A stretch of DNA of 64,000 nt from Ancistrus triradiatus. Taxonomy: Eukaryota; Chordata; Actinopteri; Siluriformes; Loricariidae. A model generated the notes under the pieces. That model saw nothing but the letters and a program-made list of their open reading frames with translations, made no database searches and had not been told where the DNA came from. The DNA is taken from NCBI GenBank assembly GCA_025084515.1, contig JAJAGP010000362.1, positions 1 to 64,000 on the forward strand. The letters are read 5' to 3'. Below, one piece after another: positions 13,500 through 24,703 of this stretch (its first letter is position 1; every line of letters starts with the position of its first letter). The translations under genes and the position numbers were made by a program.

Positions 13500-13960
13500 A
13501 TCATGGATATTAGCATGGAGTGTCTCTCCTCTTCATTGCTACAGCAGCCTTCATTCTTCTGAGAATGTTTTCCAGTAGAATGTGGACCATCACTTTGAGC
13601 TCAGGAACTGAAGTCCTGACTCACACTTGCCATTACATCTCCGTGTGGTCTGATGGAGTTAAGGTTCTGAATTCAAGGTTTAACTGCCAAGCACTCCAGC
13701 AAAACTGCCAACCATTTAATTTTTGGTGGGCAGGACAGAATGTTGTTCAACTGACATGTTGGGAAGGTGAAAACAGATTAAAATGCCTTACTGAGAGCCA
13801 CTGAAGTTTTTAGTATAACCCATTCTCTTGCGACTGTTTTTCTATGGGGATTTGATGCTATTATGCAGAGAACCTGCTAGCAGTGAGCGTGGCTAAAATA
13901 ACAAAGAACACTAATTAGAATAGGTGTCCACATAGTATGTTTGTAGTAGACCAGAGCAGG
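13500..13960 (-). mobile_element. Probable Tc1-like fossil
   Basis: The 'cattgctacagcagccttca' segment and 'aggtgtccacatag' near the right edge resemble parts of another teleost Tc1 family in reverse orientation. The right part also resembles 33970-34085. It is heavily decayed, and the family and limits are uncertain. Confidence 0.45.
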
Positions 13961-15149
13961 CTTGACTCAATGCAAAGGACTCAGCATCTAACTACTCCTT
14001 AAGACATTACCGCTGCATCAACACTTAAAAATGATTCAGTGTAAAACATGGTTATGAATATTTATGGGTGTACTGTTTGGTTCTTACTTCGCAGTCGCAA
14101 AATCACCCAAAACAGCAGAAGTATACAATCAAAGCTATGCGTACATAGGCAATGACGTAGACATTTTTAAAATTCTTGTTTTTTAGTGTGTATACAGGTT
14201 TACATATCAAACCCACATAATGCACTGTTTTTTCCCTCTGTTCAAAGGTCTAACTGTGGAATGTCAAGTTTAGGCTTTAATTACAGAAAACACGTCACCC
14301 TCTGGCCTTTGTACCAGAGCAGTCCTGAAAGAAATCCTCCAAAGATCCTTTCTGGTCTCTTTGTCAAATATTACATGGTATCCAATGGCAACCACGTGTA
14401 TTCCATTTGAAAATGAACCACAGCCATTGAGCATGAAGGCAGCTACAATGTATTTAAGAGTAACTCAGGCAGAACAATGGCCACTCAAGAAGCAGTCAGG
14501 GCATTGCATTGTCGTTTTGAAGGAAAAACCCAGTGTGGACAAATTGTAGACTGGTGTTGCAGAAAAGCTGTGGAAGGCCCCCTTCCAGTCTCTATGTAGA
14601 AAGTAATGATCGTATGTGTACATGTGTGGATAAAGGTGATGTGATGGCGGGAGGATGAGCTGCTGATAGAAGTCTGATCTGAGAGACAGTGTGTAAGATG
14701 GAAACACTCGCCTCATTCAGCAGCACCTTTTCTTCAACTTTTCAACACACAAACAGCTTTGTCTTCGGTGACAGAAATCTGCATTGGGACAATAGCTCCC
14801 CCATCCCAGTGTAAGAAACCCCCTTCTGCCCCCAACAGAAGCCTCCCTCCTTCTTATTCGTCTTTACAAAAGGACCCGTGCTCGAGACCCCCAGAATGCC
14901 TTAGAGTCTCACAAAGCTTGTGATCACCATGCCAACAAGAAGCGAGAGCCAGAACTTCTCAAATTCTCCTTCTCTGGCTGTCTCTGAAGACATAGGAACA
15001 GCCATGGAGGATGCTCTGATTGTTCCCAAGCAGAGGATTGGCTTGTTTAAGTAATAACAGTGACTAACAGGAGGACGATAAGACAAAAATTGGCCTGTGA
15101 GAGAGTTTGCAGCTGTTGAGAACCAAGATTCCTCAAACGATTTCGATTA

Positions 15150-15330
15150 GGCATTTCCTTTAGTGAGACAATTCATAAATTCATTATGCCATCAGTTTAG
15201 TGTTTACATGAGGTTTTAATTACTTATGCTAATCAGGCATAACTTGTGTAATTTAACCAATATTATGAAGACAATGGCTTATTAATTAGTCAAATATAGA
15301 CATGACTAGTTAATTAGTCAGAGATATTAC
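15150..15330. promoter_or_regulatory. Motif-dense candidate enhancer in celsr1 intron 1
   Basis: This repeat-free AT-rich patch holds a FOX-type TGTTTAC (15201), a homeodomain TAATTA (15217) and a POU-type ATGCTAAT (15226) within 35 bases, plus further TTAATTAG motifs at about 15280-15320. Short motifs occur by chance in AT-rich DNA, so this is only a candidate. Confidence 0.25.
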
Positions 15331-15375
15331 AGTAATTTTTTTGTGTACAATTTAAAATATCCTAATACATACATT

Positions 15376-15536
15376 GACAACACATTCAGTCATTTGGCAG
15401 ATGCCCGTATCCAAAGCAACTTACAACTGATACCATCTTACAATGTACAATCTAAGAAATTGTGGGTGGAGAGCCTTGTTAAAGGGCCCAAATGTGGTAG
15501 CTTGGCAGTGCTGGAACTTGACCACTGGACCTTTTG
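15376..15536 (-). repeat. V-SINE-like SINE, diverged
   Basis: Reverse-oriented copy with 'catttggcagatgcccgtatccaaagcaac' (tail), 'caatgtacaatctaagaaattgtgggt' and a degraded head. Confidence 0.65.
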
Positions 15537-15791
15537 GTCTGTAGTATATTAAATTAACCCCTGCAGATTATTCTACTATACCTCCTCTACACCAACACAT
15601 TTTCAATGCATCAGAATACAGTTTTGTTTGCATTTCTGCAATCCAAATGTCAATCAGTGCTATCATACTAACCATATACGCAAGTAAACTCTACTTAACA
15701 GGTTTATTTAATGTCTAATCCACAGAATTGGAATTCCCATGGCAAGCAAGAAGCAGATCAGTAAATTGAATCATTTGGATTAAAAAAAAAA

Positions 15792-16010
15792 TCATTCATT
15801 CATTCATTCATTCATCGTCTTATCCGCTTAATCCTGGTCAGGGTCATGGGAAAGCCAGGCAGGAACAACCCTAGACAGGGCACCAATCCATTGCAGGACA
15901 AATACACTCACACATTCACACAGACGCTCACACATTAAGGGCACTTTAGAAACACCAGTTAACCTAACATGCTTGTCTTTGGAATGTGTGAGGAAACCGG
16001 AGTAAACGTG
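15792..16010 (-). repeat. DANA-like SINE with (ATTC)n tail
   Basis: It starts with an ATTC tetranucleotide run, then 'cttatccgcttaatcctggtcagggtcatggg' and 'ccctagacagggcaccaatcc'. It is reversed relative to the plus strand, and the head is missing. Confidence 0.75.
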
Positions 16011-17261
16011 GGATTAAAACATATAACTAATTTGTGGGAGCTCGGTGACTTATGATTGCCGTGCCTAAGAGAGGGGAGGCTGGTCGGGGGATCCTGTCCA
16101 TGCTACGCTTACGCCTGCCCCCTGTGTTCCCCAGGAATAGATGTCAGAGCACCCACAACCCTGACCGAGAAAAAGCAAGGTTCAACGTGAAAAATAACTA
16201 AAACCATGGCAGACAACACATATTTCCAACCACATAAGCATAAAAAACCTTCTGCATGAGATAAAAAAGAAAAAAAACTATTAGATAATGTTTGACAATT
16301 ACACTATGCAAGCCATCTCCAATACCAAGGTAGAACGTTGGGTAAAAAATTAAGTACAGATGGTTTTTCAGACTCATCAGACTTTTTCAGACAAATCAGA
16401 TGTTAATTGCAATGCAGAACTCAGCTTCAGATAAGGGTTATGAAGTAATTCTTCCTCACTCACAGGTTTGGTATGCAAAGGTTGACAGAAGGTAGAATGA
16501 TGTTCAATACATCTGTATGAAAACACTAAATATGTCTACTACTGTGAACCGTATCCAAGTCAATAAAAACAAAGGAAATTTCTAAAGCAATGGTTCCTTA
16601 CTTGGTTAATCAGGTGGATCACAACAGCGTCTCAAGCCGACAGGCTACATATATCCATTAATCAGCTGTGAACACAGGTGTTCCTAGCATTCATTCATGT
16701 TACTTACAAGACAAATGCTGATCAGCCATGCTATAAAAACCAGCTGGTGCGTAACCAGGATTAGGTAGGTGTTTGTTCCATTACTCCATTGGTTCAGTTC
16801 TGACCATTGTAGGAGCTTTTGACGGTGGACAGGGGTTAGCCTGGTGATCAGTAGGCAGCCCCATACTTAGCAGGAGGTGCTGCACTGTGTCACTGTGTGC
16901 TGTGAGCAACCCACAAGCCTTGTTGTTTAAGAGATGCTCCAACCCTGTTGCAAATACAAGAACCAAATGTTCTCTTACCATGTCAAATATTCCAGAGTAT
17001 ACTAGAATACAGTGGTGCGCAGTACCTCTTCTGCTACCAACAGAAGGGTTAGAGGGGCCTGAGTGCACTGAGTCTAAGTATTGGCTTTTTAGTCATACAT
17101 ATACTTTTGGAGATGTTATTCATTCATTCATTTTCATACCAATTGAATCCAAATTTTACCCAGTTACATTAGCAACATGCATGAACCATGTGGATCTGAT
17201 TCATTTGATTTAAGCTTAATGTTCTAATAAGGCACTAATAAAATGCACATACACTGCCTAG

Positions 17262-17480
17262 CCAGAAAAAGGTCACCACCTGGATTTAACTAAGCAAATA
17301 TTTAAGTAGTTAGAAAAAGAGCCTCCCATCAGAAAATTACTGCAAGTTATTTAACCCTAACAGATGCAGTGAGTAGCCTCCTATTTGTTAAACAACCATG
17401 CTGAAAGACACATCCTGTGGTCGTGGAAATGATGTTCATCTGTTTCAGAAGGCTCAAATTGTCAAAGAGTAGTTCGGGGA
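17262..17480 (+). mobile_element. Tc1-like family 6, 5' end fragment
   Basis: It begins with the terminal-repeat-like 'cactgcctagccagaaaaagg' and continues to the transposase start region ('aaagacacatcctgtggtcgtgg'). It then breaks into unrelated sequence that ends 'gaggtaccactgta', which looks like the end of another mariner-type repeat. Confidence 0.65.
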
Positions 17481-18370
17481 GAGCGGACCCCGCATTAAGC
17501 GGGACTTGAACCGCGAGGAAAGAAGACATTACTCCTCATGGGAAAAATTTGCTCGGCTTGTGTTTGGTTCTCGACAAGCCTTCTGGAATTAACGACGAGA
17601 ACCGAGGTACCACTGTATATGTACTGATATAGTATAGTGAAAACTCTGAAACATATTTGGATTCACCATGCAAAAATGCATACAAAACTGGTATTTTTAG
17701 ATGTGACAACATCTTTGTTGACCAGCGTAAAAAAATCTCACCAAGTACAATCAGCCCAGTCTATTTATAGAAGGCAGTCAACATTTGTAAACCAAAAAAA
17801 ATAATGAAGAGATGATTTATTACTACAACACTGCCTAGATACAGGTGACCTGATACTTTTGATCTCTTAACTGTCTAATGGCTAATAACCAAATCTGAAC
17901 CTCAAATCAAAACACATCTGGTTAATTATGCCACATTTTTTGTTCATTCCAGCAAGCAACATGAGGGCAATAGCTTAAAAATCTGAGCATTTAAGTGAAA
18001 CACTAATCTGATAGCAGGCTGCTTTCTAATGACGCATAAGTACAATAAAGACAGCATTTAGGATGCTGCAAGCTTTCACACACAAACTCCATCACCATGT
18101 TAATAATTGCATTTTGAACATTTGGATAAAACAATAGCAGGCTATGAGCTGTTATAGTGGCCTACAGTTTTACACACAGTCCAGTCTGTGTCTCATTTGT
18201 TGAACAAGTAAATAGCATAGCTGTCCTCAAGAAATAATTGCTGTCAGACAGCACTTAGCTGACAAGAGTGAGTTAGAGGGTGATACAAAAATGAACTGGC
18301 ACTTCACAGAAAAGACTATTGCTAAAAGACACTAAGGCCAATCAAGCATCCGGTGTGATGGAAGTCTTAC

Positions 18371-21300
18371 CTGACACTGTTAACTTCATGGTGGCTTCCA
18401 GAGGTCTGTTGTTGTCCAGATCCTTGCTGAGCTTCATCTCTCCCGTGTCAGGATTAAGGAGCAACAAACTGAGCTCATTTCCCTCCACAAACTTGTAGAG
18501 GAGCTTATCAGACACATCAGGGTCATATGCAGGAACCTTCCCAATCACACCTGCAGGGAAGCTGTTGGATTTATTACTGATGTAGTTGTTAAAAAGGATC
18601 TCAAAATCCCGTAGGACGGGATCGTTGTCATTGACGTCTACGAGGCAAACGTGTACAGTGGCCCGGCTGACGAGCGGAGCAGAGGTGGCCTGTACTACAA
18701 TCAGGTACTCATTCTTGGTCTCGTAATCCAGATCCGTTAGCGCAATTAGATCCCCATTGAAGATATCCAGCTGGAAGACTTCAGGAACATTACCCTCTAC
18801 AATCTGATACAAGATCTGGGCGTTGGTTCCCTCATCGGGATCTGTGGCACTGACACGGGCCAGAGTGGAGCCCACAGAGCTGTTTTCCTCCACGTAGATG
18901 TAAAGCTCATCCTTTTCAAACACAGGAGCGTTGTCATTAACGTCTAACACGGTGACCTGAATATCCACCGCTGCTTTTAGAGGGGGGATTCCCTTGTCCA
19001 CTGCAAAAGCCTTAAGGGTGTACGTGCCTACGTTCTCTCTGTCAAGTTTCTTGGCTGATCTGATTATCCCCGAGTAGGGCTCGATGAAGAAATCTCCCTC
19101 ACCATCATCCCCACCCTGAAATGTATAGCCCACTCTGCCATTAGACCCCGAGTCCCTGTCTGAAGCAGACACCTGAAGTACACTTGTGTACACAGGTGCA
19201 TCCTCAAACACTGTGCCTTGGTATATGGCCCTCAGAAACTGGGGTGCGTTATCATTGGCATCCAGTACTATGATCTCCACATAGGTGGTGTCAGATTTCT
19301 GAGGAATGCCATTGTCCTGCGCAATGACGGCCAAGGTGTACGAGGCCTGATCTTCATAGTCAATCTCAATCTGAGTACTAATGGCACCTGTATCAGGGTG
19401 GATCTTGAACTGAGGCACATTGTCCTCCATCATGTAGGTAATGCGGGCATTCTCACCAGTGTCCTCATCAGTGGCACTAATAACTACCACGGTTGAGCCC
19501 ACAGGCCTATCCTCGCTCACCAACACTTGGTAGTTGGCACTCTGAAACACAGGTCGATGCGTGTTGGCATCTGTGACATTAATGTACACCTGCGCTGTGT
19601 CGAAGCGCGTGCCGTCTGATGCAGTCACTGTGAGGACATACTGCCGCTCCTGTTTATAGTCCAGTGGCAAGGCTAACGTAATAAGCCCACCGCCACTTTG
19701 ACTGGTGATGGCGAACCTATTCCGCGTGTTCCCACTGGATATCTGGTATGTCACCACACTGTTCACATCCCTGTCGATGGCTGAGACGGTGAGCACGCTG
19801 GCTCCCACCAAGGCATCCTCATTAATCTTCAGGTTGTAGACTTTATTAGTGAAGGTAGGAACATTGTCATTCACGTCCAACACTGTGACGCTCACGCTTG
19901 CTGAGGACAACATCACAGGAACCCCGTGATCCCTCGCCTCCACGCCAAAATTGTAAAACTCAGTCGTCTCTCTGTCTAGCTCCATGCTGACCGTAATCCA
20001 ACCTGTGCTGTTGTTGATGATGAACGGAAAGCTGGGCGATGTGTCTGTGAGTCTGTACTCCAAATGAGAATTGTCTCCCGAATCTGCATCGACAGCTTGA
20101 ATGTGAATCACAGAGTGACCGATGGGAACATTCTCCAGAACCGAAGCCTGAAAAGGTGTGCTGACAAACATGGGCTTATTGTCATTCACATCCACAACTT
20201 GCACCACCACCATACCTGTTCCATTAATGAGAGGTGGCCTGCCACCGTCTTGTGCTTTTATTCGCAAATTGTACTCCCTGATCATTTCATAATCCAGAGT
20301 GTTAATGACATCAATGATGCCTGTTGGCGAGTGAATGTAGAACTGACCCTTCACGTTTCCACTGACGATGCTGTAATGCACTTTGCCATTATTTCCAGCA
20401 TCTTCATCAGTCGCCTTCACTTGAGCTACCTGTGTGTTAATGGCGACGTTCTCGGGAATTTGTACAACGTATCTTTTTTCGCTGAACTGTGGAAAGTTAT
20501 CGTTCTCATCCTCCACGGTGACGTGGACTGTAGCCGTGGCGCTGCGTGGCCCAGGATCTCTGCCTTGGTCAGTGGCCTCTACTATGATCTTGTACCGTGA
20601 CTGGACTTCTCTGTCTGGGCGAATCTTGGTTTTAACCAAACCATTCCTTGGATCAATTTCAAAGACAGCACTCACCTCAGGCTCATTGACAATCCTGTAT
20701 ATCATATTGGCATTGGATGGGGCATCTCCATCAGTTGCCCGGATGGTCATGACTTCAAACCCGACCTCCACATTCTCTCGGATGATGACCTTATAATCAG
20801 TCTGCTCAAACACTGGACTGTGGTCATTGGTGTCGCTGACAGTGATGGTGAGATAAGCTGTTGCTGACCTTTTTGGGGTGCCGTTGTCGGTGGCCGTGAC
20901 TTTGAAGACATGGGTGTCCTTAATTTCCCTGTCCAACGCTTGCAGGGTGGTAATGCCACCAGTTTGAGAATTGATCTGAAAGTAATCGTTAGATCTGCTG
21001 TCAAACAGAGCTTCCATGTCGTACTCAAGCACTCCTGCTTCTCCATCGTCCAAGTCGAAAGCTTTAAGGGTGATCACCCGGGTTCCTGAGGGTTCATTCT
21101 CAGGTACTGAAACCTGGTAATTAGGCAGCTGAAACTGCGGTGCAGTGTTAGCGTTTCGTTTTTTACGTCTTTCCCTCAACCACTGATCAGACAAACTCCG
21201 ACCGTGGTTTGTCCCAAACCGCAAATTCACTCGCAAAAGTAACCGACCGTCCTGCTTAGTGGGCACAGTACACTGTAATGTGGAATCAGGAGGCAGACAG

Positions 21301-21827
21301 GAGTACGACTGCGTCTCTTTCTCCTCACAGGACAGATCCAGAATGTGCCGGTTCCTCACACACCTGGGTAAATGTTCCGATATAATTACAGGCAATCTGC
21401 CAAAGTTCAAGCACTCTCTGTATCTAGAATGGAGATAAATAAATATGTCCGGTTTGCGCTTTGAACTCTTCCTTCTGTAATCCATAAAACAATTCCGACC
21501 ATGAACAAACGTGTTAAAATGAACCAACACGAAACTCTTAGAAGTTAATGACATGATTTTTATATACAACGACTCTGGGTGTCGCGTTAAGTGCGAACAG
21601 TGAACTTTATGAACAAGAAATAAAACTCCATCAGCCGTCCCAACCTTCACATAATGTCCGATTGATTTTGCAGTCAGACTCCTGTCTATTTTGTAACTCC
21701 ATCCCGGTCCGAGTGAGACGTTGACCAGCGCTGCTCCAGGATGAAGCTCTTCTGAAAAGTGTAAATCGAAGCATCCGTACAGCGGTATAAATATCCAAAA
21801 CCAAATCCAACTGAATAGTACTTCCAT
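18371..21827 (-). CDS. celsr1: celsr1 first coding exon (cadherin EGF LAG seven-pass receptor, Flamingo)
   Basis: This is the 5' coding exon of a CELSR/Flamingo adhesion GPCR, a plasma-membrane protein that mediates planar cell polarity by homophilic contact. Residues 1-19 form a signal peptide (MEVLFSWIWFWIFIPLYGC). A basic RERRKKR stretch lies near 219-225. From NTAPQF (about 227) there are nine cadherin repeats, marked by successive DxNDxxP-type linkers (DTNDHSP, DENDNFP, DVNDNKP, DVNDNVP, DANTHRP, DANDNAP, DVNDNAP, DVNDNDP). Nine repeats encoded in one huge exon is a CELSR hallmark. NTAPQFQLPNYQVSVPENEP best matches CELSR1; the fish a/b copy is not resolved. The exon ends after GTGTCAG with donor GTAAGA, in phase 1, at the same place as in mammals. 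The open frame runs past the donor to 18342, but that part is intron. The EGF, laminin-G, GAIN and 7TM exons lie outside the window to the left. The linker before repeat 6 reads DANTH rather than DxNDN. Confidence 0.93.
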
Positions 21828-21843
21828 GGCTTCACCATCTCAT

Positions 21844-22043
21844 CTGAAAAAAATTATCCAAACAAGTTATGCGATGTTTATCCCATGGACATGTATCCGT
21901 ACTCCAAAACTGGCCGTCTGACCGCAACGCCGCTAATCACTGATGAGATAGTAGCCTAAACGAATCGGTTCTTTCTGTTTGAGCGACTCTTAAATGAATC
22001 GATTCGCAAGCACAAGAACCTATGGCTTCGGTGCAGAACTTAC
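21844..22043 (-). other. celsr1: Predicted celsr1 5'UTR intron
   Basis: On the minus strand, CCCACAAG|GTAAGT gives a consensus donor. Exactly 200 bases further, TTTTTTTCAG|ATGAG gives a strong acceptor 16 bases before the celsr1 ATG. I infer a non-coding exon ending at 22044 and a leader intron. No transcript evidence is available here. Confidence 0.5.
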
Positions 22044-22383
22044 CTTGTGGGTGCTTTTTAATCGTGATTTGTTTACTATGTTGTTTGGACTTGTGAGTAC
22101 ATGTAAAAAAAACAATGCTTGTATATTTGAATGGTACAATCGATAAACGTTACTGATAGGCTAAAAAGCTAGTGATTGTCTATGATTATGCATGAAATTA
22201 ATATAACCTCAATCCACATCACGCAAATTTCCCAATTATAATCTATTCAAAGCAACATTTTAAAAATAACTGAAATAACACGAAATACTACGAGACAGAG
22301 CATGAATCAAAGCACGGTTCTACATACCAGTAAAATTTGACCATCCTCTTGAGAAACTCACAAGCACACAATCTCTTCATATA

Positions 22384-22568
22384 CACTCACCGGCCATTTT
22401 GTTAGGTACACCTGTTCAACTGCTCGCTAACGCAAATATCTAATCAGCTAATCAGCGGCAGAAACTCAGTGCATTAGGTCAAGATGACCTGCTGAAGTTC
22501 AAACCAAGAATGGGGAAGAAATGTGACTGAAGTGACTGAATGTGGCATAGTGGTTGACTGATCTACAT
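22384..22568 (+). mobile_element. Tc1/mariner-type fragment (family 8)
   Basis: It starts with 'atacactcaccggccatttt', the end sequence of a very common teleost mariner-like repeat, and continues through 'ctgctgaagttcaaaccaagaatggggaagaa'. Only the 5' part of the element remains. Confidence 0.7.
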
Positions 22569-23189
22569 ACGTTTTCCTGTACTTAATTAAATACATAATT
22601 ATTTTATTTTTATGTAGTATGTCACCGTTATTTATCTTATGCAGAGCGAGTTCTTAAATTATTTAATCATTTGTCATAGTTAAAGATGTGCAACACAAAT
22701 CATATTAAACAAGGGGTACAAATCACTGTAGTGTATTATTGCCTGAGTTGCATTGAAAATTTGTAAAAGCAGTGCCTCCATGTGGACAAACTTTTATACT
22801 TTGTCTCTGGGGAAATTTCAGGGTTTCTGCCATATGCAACAAGTACAATCATCTACCTGAATGTAAATCCTAAACCCAGTCACCATTAAGAATTGGTTTT
22901 AAACTTTAGATCAACAATCGTGCTGGACCTGAAAATACTGGTTCCTGCTGTTTTTCTATTTTACCTAGTCAGAACGCTGGTCCTGACGATTCACAAACGC
23001 ACAATGGTACAGTTCAGAGCTGCAGATCTGCTGAGAAGACCATGACCATGAACACATGTCCTTTAAAGCCAAACATATGGAAATAAACTGTTTCATGAGA
23101 TAAATCTACCATTTACTGCAATCTGTATTACACTATAGTATAGAAACCAGTTATTTGCATACAGTAGGAGGAATCAAAAGTACCCGGAA

Positions 23190-23290
23190 AAAATGCACGC
23201 AGACACGGACAGAACGTGAAACTCCACACCACGAACCAGGGAGCTGTGAGGCAACAGCGCTAACCATGTGTTCCAGCATGCCACCCATAA
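23190..23290 (-). repeat. DANA-like SINE fragment
   Basis: Reverse-oriented middle and head: 'acgtgaaactccacacca', 'ggagctgtgaggcaacagcgctaacca', 'catgccaccca'. Confidence 0.6.
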
Positions 23291-23730
23291 TTTCAAATAT
23301 CTAACATGGGAAATTACTACAATGAAAACTTAAGATTATAATAACAGAATGTACAATTTTATACTTGTCAGGAACAGAGTGGTGCTCTCTGAATGTTATT
23401 ACAGTGTCACCATATCTTAAATAGCCCAGTCAAAACATTCCTTTTTTATTTCTAAATAACAGTTCAAAATAATGTGTACTTTTCTTGTATAAACACTTAC
23501 ACAAAAGGAATCTTTAGTCTGCTGCAAATTAAAAGAAATTAGGAGTTTTAAATAATGGTACAGCAAAAAATGTGCTGTAAGTTTTACCAAATGTAAATAA
23601 AAAGTGCCATCTTAAATTGAAAATCAAAGTAAACAAACAAGCTCAATGACCCTTTGATCATTCTCAAACTCAAATTTACCTTAACAAGCTTCCAATTGCT
23701 GAACAGAAGTTTGGGAGAATGACATATGAT

Positions 23731-23745
23731 TGCGCCCTCTGGTGC
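23731..23745 (-). promoter_or_regulatory. CTCF-like motif (minus orientation)
   Basis: The minus strand reads GCACCAGAGGGCGCA, which fits the CTCF core CCASYAGRKGGCRS at 13 of 14 positions. It lies between the celsr1 5' end and the cbll1 3' end. The surrounding sequence may be an old repeat, so the site could be repeat-borne. Confidence 0.45.
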
Positions 23746-24457
23746 TCAAAAATGCAACTGTATCAGATCCCGTAATAAACAGACTGTGTGACATCGTATC
23801 GCTCCACGATGACCATGGTGAGCTTTTTGCATCACGATGCACCCTTACACCCCTATTAAATATTATTACCATAAAGGTAATACATGCTTAAAAATGTGGA
23901 ATAATCACATTTTAGGATGCATAATCTCAGAAATATGTGACACAAACTTCAAACTCATTAAATAAAAAGAACTAATATTAAATACTCAAATTATTTGTTT
24001 TCTCGTCTGTATAGTGCGTTTCAGTCTCCCCAAAATGTTCGATAGACGTTTCACAGCCTTTAATTTCCTGCTGCATTTAATTCCAGGGTTGCCAGATCTA
24101 GTGATAAAAAAAATGCTAAAGTCAATGGAAAAAAAGGCCAAATAAAGCCAAGTCTTTAGAATATGCTGACCTGGCAACCATAGAGGAACACTCGTGCACA
24201 TCTGCAGACTAAATACACCGATTATAATTGTGTAACTGGTATACACGCAATGAGTAATCCGATTACTAGAGAAAAATCCTGCTCTCTCTATCGGATATCT
24301 TAATCTGATTTCTAGATCGGAGTATGCTGTATACATGACCATTTGAATAATCAGATAAATGCAGAAATCCATGTAAACACACTCAGTGTCATTAAATAGC
24401 ATGTTCAGAAAAACACAGAAAGAAAAAAAAAAGAGTAAATACTGTGTATTAGTGTCA

Positions 24458-24463
24458 TTTATT
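24458..24463 (-). terminator. cbll1: Candidate cbll1 polyadenylation signal
   Basis: AATAAA on the minus strand, 241 bases beyond the cbll1 stop codon. It is the first canonical signal I noticed downstream. Confidence 0.45.
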
Positions 24464-24703
24464 GCAGTCGGTGGGAACAATATGTTTAACATTTAAAATG
24501 CGTTTATGTTCAGATTTGATTTAATCTACTCAGAACCTGATCTGTTATACGAAATACCCAATCCAAATTCAAAATATCACAAGTTAATTCAACATCACAG
24601 ACGCACATACATATGCACACAGATCCACCAGTGAACCTGAAGCGGAATTAGTTGAATTCTCAGTGGTATCGACAATGTTCCAACTATCTAACACAAGTTA
24701 GCG

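Larger units (their letters stand above)
1..18370. other. Inferred celsr1 intron 1, repeat-rich
   Basis: The celsr1 first coding exon ends in a clean GT donor at its left edge and the gene reads leftward. I infer that this whole stretch is intron 1, which is also very long in mammalian CELSR1. I saw no segment resembling the following CELSR exons, although short exons could be missed by eye. The content is AT-rich unique sequence interrupted by at least six Tc1/mariner remnants, SINE copies, a LINE tail and microsatellites, listed separately. Stretches such as 1-930, 3400-4450, 6110-7360, 9370-10880 and 13960-15150 hold only short random open frames. Confidence 0.7.
22044..24457. other. Intergenic region between celsr1 and cbll1
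   Basis: No gene was recognised. It holds a Tc1-type fragment, a SINE fragment and a CTCF-like motif. The celsr1 core promoter should lie just right of 22044, but I saw no TATA box or obvious GC box there. Confidence 0.6.

Noticed and set aside
20064..20600. 178-residue plus-strand open frame
   Set aside because: Exactly antisense to cadherin repeats of celsr1; a coding-strand shadow.
23986..24492. 168-residue minus-strand open frame downstream of cbll1
   Set aside because: It is Phe/Ile-rich from AT-rich DNA, has no recognisable domain, lies in the likely cbll1 3'UTR/flank, and part resembles sequence near 28.6-28.9 kb, so it is probably repeat-derived.
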